From assembly GCA_964547125.1 (NCBI GenBank), contig CAZJLS010000026.1, positions 1 to 19,475 on the forward strand: DNA of 19,475 bases, in the 5' to 3' direction. The notes below the pieces were generated by a model. It had not been told where the DNA came from and made no database searches. It worked only from the letters and a program-made list of their open reading frames with translations. Positions 7,955 through 15,264 of this stretch are shown here, one piece after another; within the stretch, counting starts at the first letter, position 1; each line of letters begins with the position of its first letter. The position numbers and the translations under genes were made by a program. The stretch is from Methanobrevibacter_A sp964547125. GTDB taxonomy: Archaea; Methanobacteriota; Methanobacteria; Methanobacteriales; Methanobacteriaceae.

Positions 7955-9007
7955 ATGGAAATTTTCAAACAAAAACCTTTTTTAATAGCTGAAATAGGTG
8001 TTAATTATTATGATATTGCTAAAAAAGAAAATATTAGTAATATTGATGCTGCAAAGCTTATGATTAAAGAAGCAAAAGATTCAGGTTGTCATGCAGTAAA
8101 ATTCCAATCGTATAAAGCAAACACTTTAGCATCTAAAAATTCACCTGCATACTGGGATACAAACGAAGAACCAACACAATCACAATATGAATTATTTAAA
8201 AAATTTGACAAATTCACAAGTGATGAATACAAAGAATTAGCAGAATATTGTAAAAAAATTGGGGTCATGTTTTTATCAACTCCTTTTGATTTTGAATCAA
8301 TAGACTATTTGGATGAATTTATGGATGTTTATAAGATATCTTCTTCTGATTTAACAAATATCCCATTTATAAAAAAAATAGCAAGTAAAGAAAAACCAAT
8401 AATCATAAGTACTGGGGCATCGAATATTGAAGAGATAGCACATGCAATACATGCAATAGAAGATGAAGGAAATAAAAATATTGGAATAATGCATTGTGTT
8501 TTATCTTATCCTACAGATTATAATGATGCTAATCTTTTAATGATTAAAAATCTTAAAAATCTCTATCCTGAATATGATATTGGTTACTCTGATCACACAA
8601 AACCTGATGAAAAAATGTTGGTTCTTGCGATGGCATATCTTAATGGGGCTAATATTTTAGAAAAACACTTCACATTAGATAAAACTTTAATTGGTAATGA
8701 TCATTATCATGCAATGGATCCAAATGATGTTAAACAATTTTTCAAAACAATAACATTTATTAATTCTGTTAATGGGCAGTATGATAAAGTTCCATTGGAA
8801 TGTGAAGCAGAAGCACGAAAACAAGCAAGAAGATCAATTGTAGCTAAACATGATCTTAAAGAAAATCATTTAGTAGTGGAAGATGATTTAACTTTTAAAA
8901 GGCCTGGAACAGGTATATCTCCAGCCGATATTGATAAAGTATTAAATAAAAAAGTTAAAACATTAATACTTGAAGATGAATTGATAAGCTTTGAAAAATT
9001 ATACTAA
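7955..9007 (+). CDS. neuB: N-acylneuraminate/nonulosonate synthase (NeuB family)
   Basis: NeuB-type enzymes condense phosphoenolpyruvate with a six-carbon amino sugar to give a nine-carbon nonulosonic acid, using a divalent metal in the cytoplasm. The 350-residue protein has the full two-domain layout. The TIM barrel (about 8-275) shows AEIG at 12-15, KFQ at 49-51, a STPFD strand near 108-112, ISSSD at 128-132, STGAS at 152-156, GYSDHT at 210-215, EKHFT at 236-240 and NDH at 248-250. The C-terminal SAF/antifreeze-like domain (about 285-345) has RRSIVA at 292-297 and RPGTGI at 316-321. The usual NHxG after AEIGVN is replaced by a short insertion (NYYDIAKKENISN), which marks a sub-branch. It sits between the NeuA/PseG fusion and a putative transferase. 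NeuB, PseI and LegI are not reliably told apart by eye. Confidence 0.9.
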   Translation: MEIFKQKPFLIAEIGVNYYDIAKKENISNIDAAKLMIKEAKDSGCHAVKFQSYKANTLASKNSPAYWDTNEEPTQSQYELFKKFDKFTSDEYKELAEYCKKIGVMFLSTPFDFESIDYLDEFMDVYKISSSDLTNIPFIKKIASKEKPIIISTGASNIEEIAHAIHAIEDEGNKNIGIMHCVLSYPTDYNDANLLMIKNLKNLYPEYDIGYSDHTKPDEKMLVLAMAYLNGANILEKHFTLDKTLIGNDHYHAMDPNDVKQFFKTITFINSVNGQYDKVPLECEAEARKQARRSIVAKHDLKENHLVVEDDLTFKRPGTGISPADIDKVLNKKVKTLILEDELISFEKLY

Positions 9008-9033
9008 AAATTGAGTGTTGGGATAAATTTTTT

Positions 9034-10464
9034 ATGAAAACAATTAAACAAGTTTGTGATGAATTTTTCAGATTAGAAATAGAATATGATTTGAATAACA
9101 TTAAAATTCAAGATGTTTATCCGTGGGAATTAGTTAGAGTTTATTTGTATTATGAAATAACAAGAAAATTAGGAATATTTGGTGCTGCTCAACAAGCATC
9201 AGTAAGTTTATTTGATAAATTCAAATCTTTCATTCCTTTTATTAAAAATAGTATTTTTTCAAATCCATTTTCAGGTAAAAATAATATTGATATTCTAATT
9301 TTTCCACATCCAAGAAAAGTACTTTTCAATGAGAATTATGGGGATATTTACAGTTATTTTATAAGTGAAACTTTGGATTCATTAAATAAGGAGTATATGA
9401 TATTAGATTCTCCATATTTAAATAAACATTACATTAAAAAGTCAGATAATGTTAAATTTAATGATAGGATATTAATGGCATCATATTTTCATAAAAAAAT
9501 TAATAAAATTAAGTATAATTCTGAAGAGATTGAAAATATTGAGTTTATTAAAAAATTAATTAAGGATAGTTTTGGTGTGGATGTGGATTTATTTAATATA
9601 TTTTCAAATCATATTTCAAATTTCAAATATGAATATGGTAAGTATAAGGAATTATTAAGTGAAAAAAATGTTAAACAAGTGTATGTTGTAGTTGCATATG
9701 AAAATAAGGCATTAATAAATGCATGTAAAGATTTAGGGATTAAAGTTTTAGAATTGCAGCATGGTGTTATAAGTAAATATCATTTAGGTTACAGTTTTCC
9801 AAATATTGATGTGCATTATTTTCCAGATAAGTTATTAAGTTTTGGGGAGTATTGGGAAACATCTGCTAATTATCCTATATCTGGGGAGAATATTCTTCCG
9901 ATTGGATTTTCATATTTTGGGGAGAATAGTGCATTTTATAAAGATTTTGATAAAAATGAAAAACAAATATTATTTATATCTCAAGGAGTTATTGGTAAAT
10001 ATTTATCTGAATTTGCATATGATTTATTTAAGCAATTAGGGGATAATTATTCTTTTATATATAAGTTACATCCTGGAGAATATGATACTTGGAGAGAAAA
10101 TTATCCTAAACTTTTAGATTTATTGGATTTTGATAATTTTAGGGTTATAGATGATAATAAAACACCTTTGTATGAGTTGTTTGCCAAATCTGAATTTCAA
10201 GTTGGTGCTTTTTCAACTGCAATTTATGAAGGTTTAAGTTTTAAGTGTAAAACTTTTATTCTTGACGTTCCAGGTGTTGAGTATTTGGAAGATTTGGTTG
10301 ATAGGAATATTGTTTTTAAAATTAAAAGTGCAAGTGATATGATTGAAAAATTAGATAATAGTGATTTGGTTGAGTATGATAGTGGATTTTTCTTTAAATA
10401 TTTGGATGCTCAATTATTGGAGGATATTATCTTAAATGAGGATGTTATTCGTATTATAGATTGA
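9034..10464 (+). CDS. Unassigned GT-B-like protein, candidate nonulosonate/polysaccharide transferase
   Basis: I do not recognise an exact family. The 476-residue protein looks soluble, without signal peptide or membrane helices. Three short motifs resemble those in capsule and polysialyltransferase-like or CDP-glycerol-transferase-like GT-B proteins: LQHG at 241-244, YKLHPGE at 343-349, and FSTAIYEG at 393-400. The HP and S/T motifs are at spacings reminiscent of bacterial sialyltransferases, where they bind the CMP moiety. Its place between neuB and a flippase in a CMP-nonulosonate operon makes a CMP-sugar-dependent transferase a reasonable inference, not a demonstrated one. The ATG at 9034 has a weak GGGAT nine bases upstream. 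Codons are T-ending and TTG-rich, unlike the proS operon. The N-terminal third (1-90) has nothing I can name. Confidence 0.55.
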   Translation: MKTIKQVCDEFFRLEIEYDLNNIKIQDVYPWELVRVYLYYEITRKLGIFGAAQQASVSLFDKFKSFIPFIKNSIFSNPFSGKNNIDILIFPHPRKVLFNENYGDIYSYFISETLDSLNKEYMILDSPYLNKHYIKKSDNVKFNDRILMASYFHKKINKIKYNSEEIENIEFIKKLIKDSFGVDVDLFNIFSNHISNFKYEYGKYKELLSEKNVKQVYVVVAYENKALINACKDLGIKVLELQHGVISKYHLGYSFPNIDVHYFPDKLLSFGEYWETSANYPISGENILPIGFSYFGENSAFYKDFDKNEKQILFISQGVIGKYLSEFAYDLFKQLGDNYSFIYKLHPGEYDTWRENYPKLLDLLDFDNFRVIDDNKTPLYELFAKSEFQVGAFSTAIYEGLSFKCKTFILDVPGVEYLEDLVDRNIVFKIKSASDMIEKLDNSDLVEYDSGFFFKYLDAQLLEDIILNEDVIRIID

Positions 10465-10469
10465 AGGTA

Positions 10470-10478
10470 TTTTTTTTT
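10470..10478 (+). terminator. Nine-T run between the putative transferase and the flippase
   Basis: A run of nine T residues follows the transferase stop codon. Oligo-T on the non-template strand can terminate archaeal RNA polymerase, so this might lower expression of the flippase relative to upstream genes. The flippase has its own GGGG ribosome site at 10482-10485, seven bases before its TTG start. The spacing is otherwise that of an operon, so full termination seems unlikely. Confidence 0.25.
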
Positions 10479-10492
10479 GTTGGGGTTTTAAA

Positions 10493-11935
10493 TTGAGTCA
10501 GTATGTTAAGTTTGTTCAAAGAATTGGTTTAGTTGGAATTACTAATATTTTGATAAGTTTGAGTAGTTTGATTTTTATTCCTATTATTACTAAGAGTTTT
10601 TCAACTGCTGAGTATGGTATGTGGGCTCAGGTAACTGCTACTGTGGCTTTGGTTCCGAATATTGCTAATTTGGGTTTGCCGTATACTATGGTTAGATTTT
10701 TATCTCCTTTAAATGATAGATTGAAAATTAGGGGTTCTTTTTATAGTATGATTTCTATAACCTTAGTTTCTACTTTGATTATTTGTTTTTGTTTTTTTAT
10801 TTTTGCAGGACCTATTTCTGGGGCATTGTTTAATGGTAATTTAAGGGTATTGTATATTACGGTTGTCATTTCGTTTTTTGCTTGTTTGAATTTGATGCTT
10901 ATTAGTTATTTTAGAACTTTTCAGATGATGAAGAAGTATAGTGTGTTTTTGATTTTGCAAAGTTATATTGGTGTTTTTTTATCTATCTATTTGGTTTATT
11001 CTGGTTATCATATTGAAAATGTTATACTTGGTCTTCTTAGTGGATATTTAATTGTTTTTATTTTAATGTTATTTATGATAGTTAAAGATATTGGAGTGGG
11101 CAAGCCTTCATATGAAAATATTCGTGAAGAGTTGGCATTTGCAATACCAACTATCCCAAATAATGTATCTTCTTGGGTAGTTGATTCTAGTGATAAATAT
11201 GTTATAGGAACAATATTAGGTTCAGCAGCAGTAGGATGTTACTCACCAGGATATGCATTAGGAAGTGTTTTATTAATGTTTTTATCACCATTTGCAGTAC
11301 TACTACCTGCAGTACTACCTGAACACTTTGAAAAAGGAGATATGAAAACAGTAGACATGTACATGAAATACAGTATGAAATACTACTTACTTTTAACAGT
11401 ACCTGCAGCAGTAGGAATGTCAGTACTAAGTAAACCATTATTACTAATAATAACAACCCAAACAATAGCAAACAATGGATACCTAATAACACCATTTGTA
11501 TGTTTAGGTGCAATATTCATGGGAGTATATGGTATAACAAATAACATACTCATACTAGAAAAAGACACAAAAATACTTGGAAAAATATGGATAATAGTGG
11601 CAATACTAAACATACTATTAAATATACTAATGGTACCATACATAGGAATAATCGGTGCAGCATTAGTAACCCTACTATGCTACATACTAGCATTTGCAGT
11701 AACAACAATCAAAAGCAACAATTATCATAAACTAGCATACGACCATAAAACAACCATAAAAATAATAATCTCATCATTAATAATGGGAATAATAGTTAAA
11801 ACATTAAACCCAACAGGACTAATAAACGTCTTAATAGCAATAATAATAGGAATTATAAGCTACTTTGCACTAATTTTATTAATGAAAGGAATAAAAATAG
11901 ATGAATTAAAATTTTTCAAACAAATGATAAAATAA
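10493..11935 (+). CDS. Wzx-type polysaccharide flippase (MOP superfamily)
   Basis: This integral membrane protein probably flips lipid-linked glycan units across the cytoplasmic membrane. The 480 residues are hydrophobic throughout, with about 12-14 helices and few charged loops. It begins with a QRIGLVGITNILISLSSLIF-type first helix and a TKSFSTAEYGMWAQ loop, typical of the RfbX/Wzx branch, and family length is normal. Start TTG 10493 is preceded by GGGG at 10482-10485. Oddity: codon use changes sharply within the gene. Leu TTG is frequent until 11,132-11,134 and I find none after, while CTA is absent in the first part and common from about 11,300. Ile shifts from ATT to ATA. The frame is intact. 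It ends 6 bases before the convergent acetyltransferase. Role as the exporter of this operon's glycan is inferred from context. Confidence 0.87.
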   Translation: MSQYVKFVQRIGLVGITNILISLSSLIFIPIITKSFSTAEYGMWAQVTATVALVPNIANLGLPYTMVRFLSPLNDRLKIRGSFYSMISITLVSTLIICFCFFIFAGPISGALFNGNLRVLYITVVISFFACLNLMLISYFRTFQMMKKYSVFLILQSYIGVFLSIYLVYSGYHIENVILGLLSGYLIVFILMLFMIVKDIGVGKPSYENIREELAFAIPTIPNNVSSWVVDSSDKYVIGTILGSAAVGCYSPGYALGSVLLMFLSPFAVLLPAVLPEHFEKGDMKTVDMYMKYSMKYYLLLTVPAAVGMSVLSKPLLLIITTQTIANNGYLITPFVCLGAIFMGVYGITNNILILEKDTKILGKIWIIVAILNILLNILMVPYIGIIGAALVTLLCYILAFAVTTIKSNNYHKLAYDHKTTIKIIISSLIMGIIVKTLNPTGLINVLIAIIIGIISYFALILLMKGIKIDELKFFKQMIK

Positions 11936-11941
11936 AAAGAT

Positions 11942-12439
11942 TCAATGAAACTTACCTTCAGATTTTAACTTCTCATAATGTGCTTCATCACGAAATTTAA
12001 AAACCTTAGCAGGATGCCCACCAGCAATACCATATTTAGGAATATCACTAACAACAGTACTGCCTGCTTGGATTATACTTCCTTCTCCAATAGTCACACC
12101 AGATAATATAGTAACCCTATTACCAATCCAAACATTATCTTCAATAACAACATCTCGAGATATAACACTACTATCGTAAGGTATAGCATCACCAGAATCA
12201 TAATTATGAATATCTGTAATAATCATACACTCAATACCTGAGTGAAAATTATCACCAATACGAACTTTCCCCTTTCCTTGAATATGAATGCCATTAAAAT
12301 TAACATTATTTCCAAGATAAGTATTTTTAGTAACTACACATTTCCCATTAACCTTTAAATCATTCCCATAACTTCCAACAATGTTTTTAACACGCCGAGT
12401 ATAATTTTTAACCTTTAAGTTATGTATAAAATTAATCAT
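11942..12439 (-). CDS. Hexapeptide-repeat (left-handed beta-helix) acetyltransferase
   Basis: This trimeric acyltransferase-type enzyme would transfer acetyl from acetyl-CoA to a sugar. The 165-residue protein shows imperfect hexapeptide repeats from about 38 to 140, including VWIGNRVTILSGVTIGEG near 103-120, with the conserved Trp104, and a closing GHPAKV near 141-146. H78 in ITDIHNYDSG is in the place of the catalytic His of maltose/galactoside and CysE/WbbJ-like relatives. ATG 12439 is preceded by GAGG at 12454-12451. It is the second gene of a minus-strand pair, 25 bases after the zinc-ribbon/NERD-like gene, and convergent with the flippase. O-acetylation of the nonulosonate glycan is a plausible role, since sialic acid O-acetyltransferases of this fold exist. 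N-acetylation of an amino sugar is equally possible. Confidence 0.83.
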   Translation of the reverse strand: MINFIHNLKVKNYTRRVKNIVGSYGNDLKVNGKCVVTKNTYLGNNVNFNGIHIQGKGKVRIGDNFHSGIECMIITDIHNYDSGDAIPYDSSVISRDVVIEDNVWIGNRVTILSGVTIGEGSIIQAGSTVVSDIPKYGIAGGHPAKVFKFRDEAHYEKLKSEGKFH

Positions 12440-12464
12440 AAAAAAAACATCCTCTTTTTTTTTA

Positions 12465-13820
12465 TTAGTTAGGACAATTAATAGAATAATGAGATAATAA
12501 AATAGCGGTTTTTCTAATAGTAACAGTATCTAACTTTACCTCAGCATGAAGTATTTTATTTAAAATCTCATCCATAAAAAGATCATTATCATTTAAAATA
12601 TCATTTATAATGGCCACATCATCATTAACAAAACCAATAAACGGTTCAATTGGAATAGTAAAACCATTTTCATCTAAAAATTCAAACAAAAGCCTATTTA
12701 AAGTTAATGTTTTCTGCTTAAGTTCAAGCTCATCATTAAACTTCAAGTTATTATTATTTGTTGAACTTAAATCATACTTATTTTCTGAATTATTCTCAAA
12801 TATATTAAATTTGGATTTTAACTGATCTTGATTCATTGTTTGAGGATTTGTCTTTTGAGTAATAATTGTAAATATTCCACTTGGACCTATAACAACGTGA
12901 TTGATTGCAACATTGGTTCCAGGAGTTTTAACATGGTATAAAACATAATATTCCTTTGGTAATGTTAGTAATTTAGAACGTACAACCTGTTTAGGAGTGT
13001 TATCTGTTCCATTAGGATCTTTTTGTTCATAAAATCCATAAACCAAAAGTATTATACCTAAAATTAAAATAAGAATACTGTGTCCAATATTAATTATTAA
13101 AATACTTAATAATCCTATAATGGTTATTATTGTTCCAAATAATATACTAAACTCTTTTTGAGTTAAATTCTCAAGATATTTACTATAAAAAGAATCTTCA
13201 GAGTTTTTAGGTTTATTCATTAAGTTAGAATTGTTTAATTCAGGGTAATTCAAATCAATGTGGTTTGATTTTATTTTATCTTTAAGTCTGTTAGATAACT
13301 GGTCTAACATGCCTCCATCATAAGGGGTTTCTAATATGTGTTGTAAATATGTTCTTTTCAAATCCTGTTTTAATTCATTATAATAAGTATAAAGTGTTAA
13401 TTCATAATTATCATTTGGATTATGTTCTGGTGAAATAATATTAGTATTGTGTAAGGAATTATTTAATCTAATATCCTCTAATTCTTGTTTCAACTCATTT
13501 AAATTATTATGTTGTGGAATATTTGCAGTTTGACTATTTTTTTTGTTAAGTTCTTCTTCAGCAAATCTTAATTCTCCACCACAACTATCACATTCATATT
13601 CTTCAATATTATCCTTACTGGAGATATTATATTTTAATCCACATTCTTCACAGTAAACTATGTGATTATTATTCTTTGATTTTTTTTTATTAATACTTGT
13701 AGGGTTTTTGTTTTCTTCTACTAAATTTCCAGTACATATATTACATTCATAACTATTTACATCTTCATTATCATTTAATTGATATTTTTCCCCACATTTT
13801 TGACAAGTTACTACTTTCAT
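12465..13820 (-). CDS. Membrane protein with two zinc ribbons and a degenerate NERD-like domain
   Basis: The 451-residue protein has no assigned function. Domains seen in order: zinc ribbon 1 (C6, C9, C26, C29); zinc ribbon 2 (C57, C60, C77, C80), both of the form CxxCGxxY...YxCxxCxGxL and evidently a duplication; a polar, Asn-rich linker (about 90-220); a hairpin of two membrane helices (about 224-264); and a NERD-like domain (from about 283) with LPKEYYVLYHV and NHVVIGPSGIFTIITQK. NERD domains are related to PD-(D/E)XK nucleases. Here the usual acidic residues before HVV and after FxI read as N308 and I320, and the Lys position reads Q322 then K323, so cleavage activity is doubtful. ATG 13820 follows AGATGATTT, a passable ribosome site. 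It is first in a pair with the acetyltransferase. A sensing or scaffold role at the membrane is only a guess. Confidence 0.75.
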   Translation of the reverse strand: MKVVTCQKCGEKYQLNDNEDVNSYECNICTGNLVEENKNPTSINKKKSKNNNHIVYCEECGLKYNISSKDNIEEYECDSCGGELRFAEEELNKKNSQTANIPQHNNLNELKQELEDIRLNNSLHNTNIISPEHNPNDNYELTLYTYYNELKQDLKRTYLQHILETPYDGGMLDQLSNRLKDKIKSNHIDLNYPELNNSNLMNKPKNSEDSFYSKYLENLTQKEFSILFGTIITIIGLLSILIINIGHSILILILGIILLVYGFYEQKDPNGTDNTPKQVVRSKLLTLPKEYYVLYHVKTPGTNVAINHVVIGPSGIFTIITQKTNPQTMNQDQLKSKFNIFENNSENKYDLSSTNNNNLKFNDELELKQKTLTLNRLLFEFLDENGFTIPIEPFIGFVNDDVAIINDILNDNDLFMDEILNKILHAEVKLDTVTIRKTAILLSHYSINCPN

Positions 13821-13946
13821 TTAAATCATCTAAAATGTATGTATTGTAAATTTTAATACTTTATTATTTATCAATATTTTATTTGTTTATTTATTATATT
13901 ACATCTTTTTATAATATAAATAATCAACACTTATTTTTAATTTTTT
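13821..13946 (-). promoter_or_regulatory. AT-rich promoter region upstream of the zinc-ribbon/NERD-like gene
   Basis: This 126-base gap separates two minus-strand genes. On the minus strand a TATA-like TTTATATTATAAAAAG lies near 13920-13905, about 90 bases before the start codon, and a weaker ATAAATAATAAAG lies closer. I see no inverted repeat or coding potential. It probably also holds the end of the GT4 transcript, which reads into T-rich sequence on the minus strand. Confidence 0.3.
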
Positions 13947-15122
13947 TTATATTATTGACTTGTAGATATTGATTATATTATTGCAAATTTTATCCCAATT
14001 ATATTTTTCTTCAATTAATATTTTTCCTTGAGTTGCGAATTTTATTCTTAAATTTTCATCATTAATCAATTTGGATATTGTATCTTTAAGTTCTATTTTA
14101 TCATAATTACAAGTTAAACCAACATTATTTTCAACCCAATCATGAATATGATTATTCTTAGTTAATATTAATGGTTTTCCACATGCCATAGCTTCTAAAC
14201 CACTTGTTGTAAATGATTCATATTGTGAAGGCATTATAAAAATATCACAATCTATTAACGCATTAATTTTATCTTGTTTATATAATGGTCCAGTAAAAAT
14301 AACATAATCTTTTAAATTGTATTCTTCAACTTGTTTTTTAAGTTTATCTTCAAAACCATCATCAGGTCCAACAATAAGTAATTTAACATTATTTATATCA
14401 TTTTTTAATTCATTAAAACTATCTATAAGTAAATCTAAACCTTTAATTTCATGAATTCTTCCAACAAATAGTAATACAATATCAGAACTTGAAATATTAA
14501 ATTTATTTCTAATAACTCCTTTCTCAAGTTTATCTGCATTTTCATATTCTTCAATATTGATTCCTAAAGGAATAATTTCAACATTATCTTCTTCAACACC
14601 CATACTTAAATATTGCTTTTTCTCAGTTTCAGTTAATGCAAAAACCTTTTTAGCACATCTTAAGGTTTTAAAACCCCAAAATTTATCATATATTTCTTTT
14701 AATTTTTCTTTTTGGAAAAATGGGAGAACACTACCATGAGCTTGAACAACATAGGGGATATTATACTTTCTCGCATAATAACACGTAATAATAGCTAAAG
14801 TTTGGCGATGTTCATGGATATGAATAACATCATAATTCCTAATATCCTTTCTTATTTTAAAAATTGCAGATAAAGGAGTGTCAACTAAAGTTAAATTTTT
14901 AAACTTATTACTGATATTTTTAAAATAATCAACTTTCATGCCATCAACATTAATATCATACCTATTATCTAACTTTAATCTTTCTTTACAAGTATCAGTA
15001 CTATAAACATGAACATCATGTCCATTTTTAACTTGTTCTAATCCTATTTGGTAAGCAGCATTCACTACGCCTCCAAATGAAAGGCATGGGTAAAAAGTAT
15101 GTGCAACATGTAAAATCTTCAT
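13947..15122 (-). CDS. GT4-family glycosyltransferase
   Basis: This retaining GT-B glycosyltransferase transfers a sugar from an NDP-sugar to a lipid-linked or glycan acceptor, likely at the inner face of the membrane. From ATG 15122 it has 391 residues: an N-terminal acceptor domain with a FGGVV loop near 16-20 and VVQAHGS near 125-131, then a donor domain with FVGRIHEIKG at 219-228 (R222, K227), IVGPDDG at 250-256, and the E-x7-E signature E302/E310 in QYESF...LEAM. An in-frame TTG at 15140 would add six residues, but ATG 15122 begins with the usual MKILHVAH strand and is preferred. It is divergent from the GT39-like gene with a palindromic TATA element between them. Donor and acceptor cannot be named from sequence. 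Confidence 0.9.
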   Translation of the reverse strand: MKILHVAHTFYPCLSFGGVVNAAYQIGLEQVKNGHDVHVYSTDTCKERLKLDNRYDINVDGMKVDYFKNISNKFKNLTLVDTPLSAIFKIRKDIRNYDVIHIHEHRQTLAIITCYYARKYNIPYVVQAHGSVLPFFQKEKLKEIYDKFWGFKTLRCAKKVFALTETEKKQYLSMGVEEDNVEIIPLGINIEEYENADKLEKGVIRNKFNISSSDIVLLFVGRIHEIKGLDLLIDSFNELKNDINNVKLLIVGPDDGFEDKLKKQVEEYNLKDYVIFTGPLYKQDKINALIDCDIFIMPSQYESFTTSGLEAMACGKPLILTKNNHIHDWVENNVGLTCNYDKIELKDTISKLINDENLRIKFATQGKILIEEKYNWDKICNNIINIYKSII

Positions 15123-15264
15123 AAAAATCCAAAACAACAAAAATCTTCTAAAAAAATAAATTCAATTCTAATATATTATATGTTTAATTATTTTTATATA
15201 AAATTAAATTAAAAATTATTATTATATAAATTTTTTATCAATAATTCTTGGAGATTAATTTCGT
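15123..15264. promoter_or_regulatory. Divergent promoter region between the GT4 gene and the GT39-like gene
   Basis: The gap is extremely AT-rich. It holds a 12-bp palindrome, TTTTATATAAAA, at 15192-15203 that can act as a TATA element either way. A further minus-strand candidate (CATATAATATATT) lies near 15183-15171, and a plus-strand one (TTATATAAA) lies near 15222-15230. GGAGATT at 15250-15256 is the ribosome site for the plus-strand gene, eight bases before TTG 15265. Confidence 0.4.

Noticed and set aside
11295..11330. Short repeated segment GCAGTACTAC in the flippase gene
   Set aside because: It encodes a local Ala-Val-Leu-Leu-Pro then Ala-Val-Leu-Pro similarity in a membrane helix; there is no array and no spacing pattern of a CRISPR or regulatory repeat.
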